Below, piece by piece: positions 43,330 through 52,203 of a stretch of DNA of 64,000 bases; position 1 is the stretch's first letter; every line of letters begins with the position of its first letter. The stretch spans positions 313,129 to 377,128 of the forward strand of contig NZ_FNRF01000002.1 of assembly GCF_900107775.1 (NCBI RefSeq). The letters run 5' to 3'. Made by a program: the position numbers and the translations under genes. The stretch comes from Xylanibacter ruminicola (lineage in GTDB: Bacteria > Bacteroidota > Bacteroidia > Bacteroidales > Bacteroidaceae). Below the pieces are notes generated by a model that saw nothing but the letters and a program-made list of their open reading frames with translations, did no database searches and was not told the DNA's origin.

Positions 43330-45257
43330 AATACGGATTTGTAAACGTGGCAGCTGCTGTGCCCACCGTAAAAGTGGCCGATGTAGAGTATAATGTGCAG
43401 CAGATTGAGAGCCTGATAGCTCAGGCCGAGGATCGTGGTGTTGAGGTGATGGTGTTCCCCGAGCTTTGCATCACGGGCTATTCGTGTCAGGATCTGTTTA
43501 AAGAGCAACTCCTGTTGGATCATGCCGAGGATGGTGTGGTAAAACTGCTTGATTTTACCCGTAAGCTTAACGTCATTGTGATTGTTGGTTTGCCAGTAGT
43601 AGTCAACGGTTTGCTGTATAACTGTGCAGCTGTACTGCAGGGCGGACAGCTGTTGGGAATTGTGCCAAAGGTTTACCTGCCCAACTACGGCGAGTTTTAC
43701 GAGAAGCGCTGGTTTGCATCGGCTCAGGACCTGAATCCTACCGAGATTTATTTTGCTGGTAGTCCCGTTCACGTATCTGCCGAGCCACAGGTGTTTGTTA
43801 CTGCCGATGGTGTGAAGTTTGGTGTCGAGATTTGCGAGGATGTATGGGCACCCACACCACCTAGCAACAATCTGGCTTTGGCTGGTGCCGATGTCATCTT
43901 CAATCTCTCGGCCAGTGATGAGCTGATTGGTAAGCATGCTTATCTTAAGTCGCTGCTTGCCCAGCAGAGTGCCCGCATGATAAGCGGCTACGTTTATGCA
44001 AGCTGCGGTTTTGGCGAGTCTACTCAGGATGTGGTTTATGGCGGTAATGCTATTATTTTCGAAAATGGACGATTGCTTGAAGAAGGCGACCGATTCTCGT
44101 TGCAGCCACAAATCAAGATGTGCCAGATTGATGTTCAGGCGCTGCATGTTGAGCGTCGCACCAATACCACTTTCATCAATGCGCAGCGCAACGCCCACGC
44201 CCGCGAGATTGCCTGCAAGGCTACCTGCCAACGTCCGTTCGAGCTCTTCCGCAATATCGATCCGTATCCTTTCATCCCCAAGAGCGAGGATATGCAGGCG
44301 TCGTGCGAGGAAATTCTCAATATCCAGGTGATGGGTTTGGTAAAGCGTCTGCACCATATCAATGGTAAGAAGGCTGTTATCGGTATCAGCGGTGGTTTGG
44401 ATTCTACCTTGGCACTGCTCGTAACCGTAAAGGCTTTCGATAAGTTAGGTCTCGACCGTCAGGGCATCGTGGGTATCACCATGCCTGGTTTCGGTACTAC
44501 CGACCGTACCTATAACAACGCCCTGAAGCTGATGGAAACCTTGGGTGTTACCATTCGCGAAATCAGCATTGCCGCAGCTGTAACCCAGCACTTCAGCGAT
44601 ATTAATCACGATGCTTCGGTTCACGATATTACCTACGAGAACTCGCAAGCACGCGAGCGCACCCAGATTCTGATGGATGTGGCCAACAAGGAGAACGCCA
44701 TCGTGGTGGGTACAGGCGACCTGTCGGAGTTGGCACTCGGTTGGGCCACCTATAATGGCGACCACATGTCGATGTACGGTGTGAATGCCGGCGTGCCCAA
44801 GACTTTGATTCGTTACTTGGTAGGCTACGTAGCAGGAGAAATGGCTACCGATACATTAATGGATATCATCGATACCCCCATTTCGCCCGAGCTGATTCCT
44901 GCCGACGAAAACGGCAATATCAAGCAGAAGACCGAGGATCTGGTTGGTCCTTACGAGTTGCATGATTTCTTTATCTATTACTTCCTGCGTTACGGCTTCA
45001 GTCCTAAGAAGATTTTCCTGTTGGCCAAGCGTGCCTTCTGCACCGCTACCAGCGAGAAGCCAGCACTTTACGACGAGGAAACGGTAAAGAAATGGCTCAC
45101 CACCTTCTGTCGCCGATTCTTTAATCAGCAGTTCAAGCGTTCGTGCTTGCCCGATGGTCCTAAGGTGGGTAGTGTCAGCCTGTCGCCCCGTGGCGATTGG
45201 CGCATGCCTAGTGATGCATCATCCGCCCTTTGGTTGAAAGAATGTAGCACATTATAA
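43326..45257 (+). CDS. nadE: Glutamine-dependent NAD+ synthetase
   Basis: 643 residues, two domains. The N-terminal nitrilase-like glutaminase has the Glu (FPELCITGY near 45), Lys (VPKVYLPNYGEFYE near 115) and Cys (EICEDVWAP near 176) triad. The C-terminal synthetase domain has the ATP-pyrophosphatase P-loop ISGGLDSTLAL near 355 and VGTGDLSELALGW. It converts deamido-NAD, ATP and glutamine to NAD, the last step of NAD synthesis. Length is standard for the two-domain form. Confidence 0.97.
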   Translation: MKYGFVNVAAAVPTVKVADVEYNVQQIESLIAQAEDRGVEVMVFPELCITGYSCQDLFKEQLLLDHAEDGVVKLLDFTRKLNVIVIVGLPVVVNGLLYNCAAVLQGGQLLGIVPKVYLPNYGEFYEKRWFASAQDLNPTEIYFAGSPVHVSAEPQVFVTADGVKFGVEICEDVWAPTPPSNNLALAGADVIFNLSASDELIGKHAYLKSLLAQQSARMISGYVYASCGFGESTQDVVYGGNAIIFENGRLLEEGDRFSLQPQIKMCQIDVQALHVERRTNTTFINAQRNAHAREIACKATCQRPFELFRNIDPYPFIPKSEDMQASCEEILNIQVMGLVKRLHHINGKKAVIGISGGLDSTLALLVTVKAFDKLGLDRQGIVGITMPGFGTTDRTYNNALKLMETLGVTIREISIAAAVTQHFSDINHDASVHDITYENSQARERTQILMDVANKENAIVVGTGDLSELALGWATYNGDHMSMYGVNAGVPKTLIRYLVGYVAGEMATDTLMDIIDTPISPELIPADENGNIKQKTEDLVGPYELHDFFIYYFLRYGFSPKKIFLLAKRAFCTATSEKPALYDEETVKKWLTTFCRRFFNQQFKRSCLPDGPKVGSVSLSPRGDWRMPSDASSALWLKECSTL

Positions 45258-45262
45258 AAAAG

Positions 45263-45294
45263 AAATGAGTTAGCTAAACGCTAACTCATTTTCT
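45263..45294. terminator. Bidirectional terminator between nadE and clpC, overlapping the clpC stop
   Basis: Perfect 12-bp stem AAATGAGTTAGC (45263-45274) / GCTAACTCATTT (45280-45291), 5-base loop, A-run on the left and TTTCTTT on the right. The clpC stop (45270-45272) and its last seven codons form most of the hairpin. Confidence 0.85.
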
Positions 45295-47810
45295 TTAAGT
45301 GTGATATGGATGGTGGCTCCCGGTTCAAGGTCGCCGTTCACTATCAGGTCGCTAATGCCATCCTCCAGATAGTTCTGTATGGCGCGCTTCAGCGGACGGG
45401 CGCCAAACTGCACATCGTAACCTTTGGTGGCCACAAACTCCTTAGCCTCGTCGCTCAGGTCGATGTGATAGCCTATCTGCTCAATACGGTTGTACAGGCC
45501 CTTCAGTTCTACTTCGATAATACGCTTGATGGCATCCAGATCCAGCTGGTCGAAGGTTATAATCTCGTCCAGTCGGTTCAGGAACTCAGGCGAGAATTGC
45601 TTCGACAGTGCCTTCTGCACAATGTCGCGGGCATACTGCTTGTCCTTGTCGCTCTTCATCAGTCCCGTTTGTGCTGTAGCACCGAAACCTACACCGCGAC
45701 CAAAGTCCTTCAGCTGGCGTGTTCCGGCATTCGAAGTCATGATAATTACCGTGTTGCGGAAATCCACCAGTCGTCCGTTACCATCTGTCATGCGTCCCTC
45801 GTCAAGCACCTGCAGCAACAGGTTGAATACGTTGCTGTGAGCTTTCTCAATCTCATCTAAAAGAACAATCGAGTAGGGGTGACGGCGCACGCGCTCTGTC
45901 AGCTGTCCGCCCTCGCCGTAACCTACGTATCCCGGAGGTGCACCAATCAATCTCGAGGTGTTAAAGCTCTCGGTATATTCGCTCATGTCGATACGAATCA
46001 GTGCATCGCTACTGCCAAACATAAACTCGGCCAGTTTCTTGGCCAGGTAGGTTTTTCCTACACCCGTAGGACCTAAGAACATAAACACACCGATAGGGTG
46101 GTTGGGCTCCTTCAGGCCCACGCGGTTGCGCTGGATGGCCTTTACCATCTTGTCGATAGCGGCATCCTGAGCTATCACGGCATTCTTCAGTTCTACAGCC
46201 ATACCCTTCAGGCGTACGCCCTCCTGTTCGGCCATGCGTTGTACGGGCACACCCGTCATCATCGATACCACCTCGGCCACCTGATCGGCATCTACCACCA
46301 GTCGCTCTTCACCCTCGCCATTAGTCCAGCGGTCGTTCAGCTCCTTCAGTTCCTTGGTAAGGGTTGTTTCGCGGTCGCGATAACCGGCTGCCAACTCGTA
46401 GTTCTGGTTCTTCACTGCCTTCTGCTTCTTTTCGCGGGCCTCGGCCAGTTCCTTCTCCTTCTCGATAATCTCGGGTGGAATCTGGGCGTTGCCTAAGTGT
46501 ACCTTCGAACCAGTCTCGTCCAGAGCGTCGATGGCCTTATCGGGCATAAAGCGGTCGGTAATATAGCGGTCTGTCAATTTGACACAGGCTTCGAGTGCCG
46601 CGTCAGTATATGTCACATGGTGGTGCTGCTCGTAGCGATCCTTGATGTTACGCAGAATCTGCAGTGTTTCCTCGTTGGTGGTTGCTTCTACCTGCACCTT
46701 CTGGAATCGGCGCTCCAAGGCACCATCCTTCTCAATGCTCTCGCGATACTCGTCCAGCGTGGTAGCACCAATGCACTGTATGGTGCCACGTGCCAAAGCA
46801 GGTTTCATAATGTTGGCAGCATCCATACTGCCAGGGGTTGAACCTGCACCGATAATGGTATGTATCTCGTCGATGAATACAATTACGTCGGGGTTAGCCT
46901 CCAGCTCCTTCATCAGGGCTTTCAGGCGCTCCTCAAACTGTCCGCGATACTTGGTGCCTGCCACAACGCCTGTCATATCCAGCGTAAAAATGCGCTTTCC
47001 AAACAGCATGGGACTGCAGTGGTGGGCCTCAATCATCTGGGCCAGTCCCTCTACAATGGCGCTCTTACCTACACCAGGCTCGCCAATCAGTATGGGGTTG
47101 TTCTTCTTGCGGCGCCCCAGGATCTCTACAATACGCTGTATCTCGCGCTCGCGCCCCACACAGGGGTCCAGCTTTCCATCAGCAGCGGCCTTTGTCAGAT
47201 CGGTGCCAAAGCTGTCGAGCACAGGTGTCTTCGAGGCGGGCTTCTTCTGGGCGGTGGTGCTCTGGCTGTTGGCATTGCTGTTAGCGCTCTTGCCGCCAGT
47301 CATCTCAAACTCCTCTTCCTCCTCGTCGGGCAGTCCTATGCCGTTGCTCACGTTATTACTTACGTTTGTGTTCTTTGGCGCAAACAGTATGGCTGCAGCG
47401 TCGTCGTATGTCACATCGTTCATTTCTAAAACTTGTTTTGCCCCGTTGTTAGCCAAGTCGTGCAGAATGGCCAGCAGCAGGTGTTTTTCGTCTATCTTAT
47501 TGGCTCTCTGTATGCGTGCTTCCAGTACAGCCAGTCGCAGTACGTTGCTGGCCTTCTCGTTCAGCACCAGGTCGGTAGTGTGTATGGGCTGACCAATCTC
47601 GTCCTCCCTTACGCGCATTTCCAGTTCAGTCTTAACCGCCTGCATATTCAGGTTCAGCCTGTTAAACAGGTCGATAACCGGACCCTCGTTACTGCGCAGA
47701 ATGCCAAGCAGCAGGTGCTCTGGACCCACCGATCGGCTAGCCAGTCGAGCTGCCTCTTCACGCGAGAAAGCCAGTATTTCTGATAGTTTTGGCGAAAATT
47801 GTGTCGTCAT
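45270..47810 (-). CDS. clpC: ATP-dependent Clp protease ATP-binding subunit ClpC
   Basis: 846-residue Hsp100 unfoldase. N-terminal Clp-N repeats (1-150), a Gly/Asn/Gln-rich linker (about 165-200), AAA-1 with Walker A GEPGVGKS near 240, a short middle domain with a UVR-like segment (LAEAREKKQKAVKNQNYELAAGYRD), and AAA-2 with GPTGVGKT near 575. The short middle domain argues for ClpC rather than the disaggregase ClpB. Works with ClpP on misfolded proteins. Monocistronic, with a -7 box at 47863-47870. Confidence 0.95.
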   Translation of the reverse strand: MTTQFSPKLSEILAFSREEAARLASRSVGPEHLLLGILRSNEGPVIDLFNRLNLNMQAVKTELEMRVREDEIGQPIHTTDLVLNEKASNVLRLAVLEARIQRANKIDEKHLLLAILHDLANNGAKQVLEMNDVTYDDAAAILFAPKNTNVSNNVSNGIGLPDEEEEEFEMTGGKSANSNANSQSTTAQKKPASKTPVLDSFGTDLTKAAADGKLDPCVGREREIQRIVEILGRRKKNNPILIGEPGVGKSAIVEGLAQMIEAHHCSPMLFGKRIFTLDMTGVVAGTKYRGQFEERLKALMKELEANPDVIVFIDEIHTIIGAGSTPGSMDAANIMKPALARGTIQCIGATTLDEYRESIEKDGALERRFQKVQVEATTNEETLQILRNIKDRYEQHHHVTYTDAALEACVKLTDRYITDRFMPDKAIDALDETGSKVHLGNAQIPPEIIEKEKELAEAREKKQKAVKNQNYELAAGYRDRETTLTKELKELNDRWTNGEGEERLVVDADQVAEVVSMMTGVPVQRMAEQEGVRLKGMAVELKNAVIAQDAAIDKMVKAIQRNRVGLKEPNHPIGVFMFLGPTGVGKTYLAKKLAEFMFGSSDALIRIDMSEYTESFNTSRLIGAPPGYVGYGEGGQLTERVRRHPYSIVLLDEIEKAHSNVFNLLLQVLDEGRMTDGNGRLVDFRNTVIIMTSNAGTRQLKDFGRGVGFGATAQTGLMKSDKDKQYARDIVQKALSKQFSPEFLNRLDEIITFDQLDLDAIKRIIEVELKGLYNRIEQIGYHIDLSDEAKEFVATKGYDVQFGARPLKRAIQNYLEDGISDLIVNGDLEPGATIHITLKENELAFS

Positions 47811-47862
47811 CTATGTTTCGTTTCTAATTGTTATTAATATACCTATTATTATATATCTTTTG

Positions 47863-47870
47863 CAAAGATA
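47863..47870 (-). promoter_or_regulatory. -7 box of clpC
   Basis: Minus strand TATCTTTG, 53 bases before the start; no -33 TTG at the usual distance. Confidence 0.55.
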
Positions 47871-47934
47871 CAACAAATCTTGCAAACATCGTGCCATAAA
47901 AAGCTAATTTTTTACCATAAAATAGCTTAAAAGG

Positions 47935-47966
47935 TTTGGTGGGTCGCAAAAAAATAATTACCTTTG
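47935..47966 (+). promoter_or_regulatory. Promoter of gyrA
   Basis: TTTG (47935-47938) and -7 TACCTTTG (47959-47966), 20 bases apart; leader of about 85 bases with AT-rich repeats (GTAAATTGTAAAT-like) before the ATG. Confidence 0.7.
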
Positions 47967-48054
47967 CACGGTTAAAAACGCGTCAGAGGGCTTAAAAATG
48001 CCCTTAAACGCAAAAAGTGGTAAATTGTAAATAGTTAAATTGTAAATTATAAAG

Positions 48055-50589
48055 ATGGATCAAACATTCGACAACGACAGAATTATTAAGATCAACATCG
48101 AAGAAGAGATGAAATCGAGCTATATCGATTACTCTATGTCAGTAATCGTGGCCCGTGCCCTTCCCGATGTTCGCGATGGCTTTAAGCCCGTTCATCGCCG
48201 TATCCTTTATGGTATGATGAACATTAATAACGTTTCTACCCAGCCTTATAAGAAGTGTGCCCGCGTAGTAGGTGAGGTGCTTGGTAAGTACCACCCACAC
48301 GGTGACTCTTCAGTATATGGTGCCCTGGTACGTATGGCACAGGATTGGAACATGCGTTACACCTTGGTCGACGGTCAGGGTAACTTCGGTTCGGTGGATG
48401 GCGACTCACCTGCTGCCATGCGTTACACCGAGTGCCGACTCTCAAAGATGGGTGAGCACATTATGGACGACCTGGATAAGGAAACCGTAGATATGGCGCC
48501 TAACTTCGACGACTCGCTCGAGGAGCCAACCGTTATGCCTACTAAGATTCCTAACCTGCTGGTTAATGGTGGTAACGGTATTGCCGTAGGTATGGCTACC
48601 AATATGCCTACCCACAACCTGGGCGAGGTAATCGATGGTTGCTGTGCATATATCGACAATCCAGAGATCGATACCGAGGGCCTGATGCAGTACATCCCAG
48701 GCCCCGACTTCCCAACAGGTGCTTACATCTATGGTCTGCAGGGTGTGAAGGATGCTTACGAGACTGGTCGTGGTCGTATCGTGATGCGTGCCAAGGCCGA
48801 GATTGAGAGCGGCGACACACACGATAAGATTGTGGTAACCGAGATTCCTTACGGTGTAAACAAGGCCGACCTGGTAGCTTACATCGCCGACCTGGCCAAC
48901 CAGCATAAGATTGAGGGTGTGGCTAATGTTAACGATGAGTCGGGTCGTCAGGGTATGCGTATCGTTGTGGATTGCAAGCGCGATGCCAACGCCAACGTAT
49001 TGCTCAATAAACTGTTTAAGATGACGGCTCTTCAGAGCTCATTCTCAGTTAATAACATCGCTCTGGTAAAGGGCCGTCCACGTCTGCTTACTCTTAAGGA
49101 GTGTGTGAAGTACTTCGTTGAGCACCGTCACGATGTAACCATCCGTCGTACCAAGTACGATCTGCGCAAGGCTCAGGAGCGTGCTCACATCCTGGAGGGT
49201 TTGATCATCGCCGTTAACAATATCGACGAGGTGGTTCGCATTATCCGCAATAGTAAGACTCCTACCGACGCTCAGCGTAACCTGGAGGCCCGCTTCGAAC
49301 TCGACGAGCTGCAGAGTAAGGCTATCGTTGACATGCGTCTGGCTCAGCTCACTGGTCTGCGTGTTGATCAGCTCCATCAGGAGTTCGATGACTTGCAGAA
49401 GCTCATCGCCGAGTTGCAGGAGATTCTGGACAACCCCGAGCGTTGTAAGGAGGTAATGAAGGCCGATCTGCAGGAGGTGAAGGAGAAGTATGGCGACGAG
49501 CGTCGTACCGAGATTATTCCTTTCGACCACGAGTTCAATGCCGAGGACTTCTATCCCGACGATCCAGTGGTTATCACCATCTCGCACATGGGTTACATCA
49601 AGCGTACCCCTCTGTCAGAGTTCCACGAGCAGGGTCGTGGCGGTATGGGTTCAAAGGCAGCCCGTCATCGCGACAACGACTTCACCGAGTATATCTATCC
49701 TGCCACCATGCACAACACGCTGCTGTTCTTCACCCAGAAGGGTCGTTGCTACTGGCAGAAGTGTTACGAGATACCTGAGGGCGATAAGAACTCGAAGGGT
49801 CGCGCTATCCAGAACATGCTGAATATCGAGCCCGATGATGCCATCAACGCCGTTCTGCGTATCAAGAACTTCAACGATACCGAGTTCCTCAACTCGCACT
49901 ACGTAGTATTCGCCACCAAGCAGGGTATTATTAAGAAGACCTGTCTTGAGGCTTACTCACGTCCACGTGCCAATGGTGTGATTGCTATCAACATCAACGA
50001 GGGCGATCAGGTAGTAGGCGTTCGCTTGACAAACGGTCACAACGAGCTGCTGCTGGCTAACCGCAATGGTCGTGCCGTACGTTTCGACGAGAACGATGTA
50101 CGCGTCATGGGTCGTGTATCTACCGGTGTAATCGGTATGCGTCTCGACGGTGGCGACGACGAGGTAGTAGGTATGGTTTGCGTAAACGATCCTAACACCG
50201 AGACCATCATGGTAGTTTCTGAGAACGGTTATGGTAAGCGTTCTGAGGTAGAGGATTATCGTAAGACCTCACGTGGTGCCAAGGGTGTAAAGACCCTCTC
50301 AATCACCGAGAAGACCGGTCGTCTGGTAGCCATCAAGGTGGTAACCGACGAGAACGACCTGATGATTATTAATAAGAGTGGTGTACTGATCCGCCTGAAG
50401 GTGGCTGATGTTCGTGTCATGGGCCGTGCCACACAGGGTGTTCGTCTCATCAACCTCACCAAGAAGAACGATAGCATCGCATCGGTATGTAAGGTAATGC
50501 ACTCGCAGGCCGAGGACGAGGATATCGAGGAGGCAGAGATCGATGCTGAGGCAGTTCAGGCTGCTGAGGCTCCCGAGAATAAGGATTAA
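48055..50589 (+). CDS. gyrA: DNA gyrase subunit A
   Basis: 844 residues. N-terminal breakage-reunion domain with [16 protein letters not shown] near 38-52, the quinolone region [17 protein letters not shown] at 80-96 and the catalytic Tyr124 in [11 protein letters not shown]-terminal pinwheel with the GyrA-box-like QGRGGMGS near 525, which marks gyrase rather than topoisomerase IV. The acidic C-terminal tail is rich in Glu and Ala. The position of E. coli Asp87 is Gly89 here, next to the conserved Ser85. Codon use suggests high expression. Confidence 0.97.
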   Translation: MDQTFDNDRIIKINIEEEMKSSYIDYSMSVIVARALPDVRDGFKPVHRRILYGMMNINNVSTQPYKKCARVVGEVLGKYHPHGDSSVYGALVRMAQDWNMRYTLVDGQGNFGSVDGDSPAAMRYTECRLSKMGEHIMDDLDKETVDMAPNFDDSLEEPTVMPTKIPNLLVNGGNGIAVGMATNMPTHNLGEVIDGCCAYIDNPEIDTEGLMQYIPGPDFPTGAYIYGLQGVKDAYETGRGRIVMRAKAEIESGDTHDKIVVTEIPYGVNKADLVAYIADLANQHKIEGVANVNDESGRQGMRIVVDCKRDANANVLLNKLFKMTALQSSFSVNNIALVKGRPRLLTLKECVKYFVEHRHDVTIRRTKYDLRKAQERAHILEGLIIAVNNIDEVVRIIRNSKTPTDAQRNLEARFELDELQSKAIVDMRLAQLTGLRVDQLHQEFDDLQKLIAELQEILDNPERCKEVMKADLQEVKEKYGDERRTEIIPFDHEFNAEDFYPDDPVVITISHMGYIKRTPLSEFHEQGRGGMGSKAARHRDNDFTEYIYPATMHNTLLFFTQKGRCYWQKCYEIPEGDKNSKGRAIQNMLNIEPDDAINAVLRIKNFNDTEFLNSHYVVFATKQGIIKKTCLEAYSRPRANGVIAININEGDQVVGVRLTNGHNELLLANRNGRAVRFDENDVRVMGRVSTGVIGMRLDGGDDEVVGMVCVNDPNTETIMVVSENGYGKRSEVEDYRKTSRGAKGVKTLSITEKTGRLVAIKVVTDENDLMIINKSGVLIRLKVADVRVMGRATQGVRLINLTKKNDSIASVCKVMHSQAEDEDIEEAEIDAEAVQAAEAPENKD

Positions 50590-50658
50590 ACTATCCGCTC
50601 AAGTAAACGTCAAAAAATAAATTTTAGTAACAATAAGTTCAACCAATTTTAAAAGCTT

Positions 50659-51873
50659 ATGAAAAAATTAATCATGATGGCATGTGTGCTGGTAGCTAGC
50701 TCTACCGCATTTGCCGGCGACAGTGACGCTTTGAAGGCTATCCTCAAGGCAAAGACTTATGCAGAAGCTGAGACACTCGTAAAGAGCAGCCTTGGTTCTC
50801 TGGCTAACGATGCCGAGAAGGCAAAGGCCTACAACAAGCTTGTTGACCTTGCCCTGAACGACTTTAATGCTCAGAGCGCTATCCAGACTGAGAATCAGGT
50901 AAACAAGCAGATGGGTAAGGAAGAGAAGCCCGTTGATATGAAACTGATGAACGAGATGGCCTATGCCGCTATCGTAGCAGGTATCGAGTGCGACAAGTTC
51001 GACCAGATGCCTAACGAGAAGGGTAAGGTAGCTCCTAAGTTCGCTGCTAAGAATGCTCAGCGCCTGTGGACTGCTCCACGTAACACTCTGGTTAACGCTG
51101 GTCAGGATGCTCTTACCGCTAAGGATAACGCCTCAGCTCGTAAGTACTGGCAGCTGTTCACCGAGAGCGACGCCGCTCCTATGTTCAAGGATTGCGACCG
51201 CGAGCAGCAGAAGCCTTTCTTCGGTCAGGTAGCCCGTTTCGCTTCAATCTTCGCTTATCAGGACAAGGATATGGCTAAGGCCCTCGAGTTGGCTGATGTA
51301 GCTATGAAGGATCCCGAGGAGTACGAGAACGCTCTCAACCTGAAGCTCGAGATTCTGGGCGATGGTTTGAAGACTAAGGACGACTCAGTTAAGTATGCTG
51401 CCAGCCTGAAGGATATCTATGCCGAGCACAAGGTTGATGGTGTGATGGAGAAGCTGTACAACACTCTGCTGGGTCTTGGTCAGACCGAGGATGCTAACAA
51501 GATCCTCGACGAGGCTCTTGCCGCTAATCCTAACAACTTTGTAGCCCTCGCCGATAAGGGTCTGGCTCTGCTCCAGGCTAACAAGGCCGAGGAGGCTGTT
51601 CCTTTCCTCCAGAAGGCATTCGAGGTTAAGCCCGACAACGCTATCATCGCTACCTACGCAGGTACAGGTTACAGCGTACAGGCTCAGAACGTAGAGGATC
51701 CTGCTAAGAAGAAGGAGCTTTACAAGAAAGCTATCGAGCTGTTCGACAAGGCTAAGGAGCTCGACCCCGACATGCTGCAGGCAAAGTGGGGTTACAACCG
51801 CTACAATGCATACTACAACTACTATGGTGCTGATGCTCCTGAGACCAAGAAGGCCGAGGAAGAGTCACGCTAA
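50659..51873 (+). CDS. Exported TPR-repeat protein
   Basis: 404 residues with a signal peptide (KKLIMMACVLVASSTAFAG) and tetratricopeptide-like helices, clearest in the C-terminal half (GLGQTEDANKILDEALAANPNNFVALADKGLALLQANKAEEAVPF, then KKKELYKKAIELFDKAKELDPD). Likely a periplasmic scaffold. No promoter was clear, and it starts 69 bases after gyrA, so co-transcription is possible. Codon bias is strong. A terminator follows. Confidence 0.85.
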   Translation: MKKLIMMACVLVASSTAFAGDSDALKAILKAKTYAEAETLVKSSLGSLANDAEKAKAYNKLVDLALNDFNAQSAIQTENQVNKQMGKEEKPVDMKLMNEMAYAAIVAGIECDKFDQMPNEKGKVAPKFAAKNAQRLWTAPRNTLVNAGQDALTAKDNASARKYWQLFTESDAAPMFKDCDREQQKPFFGQVARFASIFAYQDKDMAKALELADVAMKDPEEYENALNLKLEILGDGLKTKDDSVKYAASLKDIYAEHKVDGVMEKLYNTLLGLGQTEDANKILDEALAANPNNFVALADKGLALLQANKAEEAVPFLQKAFEVKPDNAIIATYAGTGYSVQAQNVEDPAKKKELYKKAIELFDKAKELDPDMLQAKWGYNRYNAYYNYYGADAPETKKAEEESR

Positions 51874-51897
51874 TCTACGATCAAATATATAAACCCG

Positions 51898-51937
51898 ATC
51901 AGCCGAGGAGCATCCCGCTCCCCGGCTGATTTTTTTA
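51898..51937 (+). terminator. Intrinsic terminator after the TPR gene
   Basis: 14-bp stem with one mismatch, ATCAGCCGAGGAGC (51898-51911) / GCTCCCCGGCTGAT (51917-51930), 5-base loop, then seven T. Confidence 0.9.
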
Positions 51938-52107
51938 TGCCCTAACCGCTTATTGTCGCCCGATTTGCAGGTGTCTATTTAATAGGTATTGTATGATGGC
52001 TGATGTTAGAAAATGAGTCTGATTCTGTTCAAAATGAAACAAAAAGGCATAAAAATGCGTCTTTTCGTTAATATTTTACACAAAAATGTGATATTTTTAT
52101 AATTTTG

Positions 52108-52139
52108 TTTGTTATTTACAAATCTAAATATTATCTTTG
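52108..52139 (+). promoter_or_regulatory. Promoter of the SusCD locus
   Basis: TTTG (52108-52111) and -7 TATCTTTG (52132-52139), 20 bases apart. Confidence 0.7.
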
Positions 52140-52203
52140 CATCCGTTTTTGGGATTAAAAAACCAATTAATATTCATTATTTAAAAAAACTATTTTATTA
52201 TTT

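Larger units (their letters stand above)
51874..52203. other. 330-base intergenic region before the SusCD locus
   Basis: Contains a terminator (51898-51937) and the susC-like promoter (52108-52139) with a leader of about 60 bases. The middle is AT-rich with no ORF worth calling and no recognisable regulator site. Confidence 0.6.
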
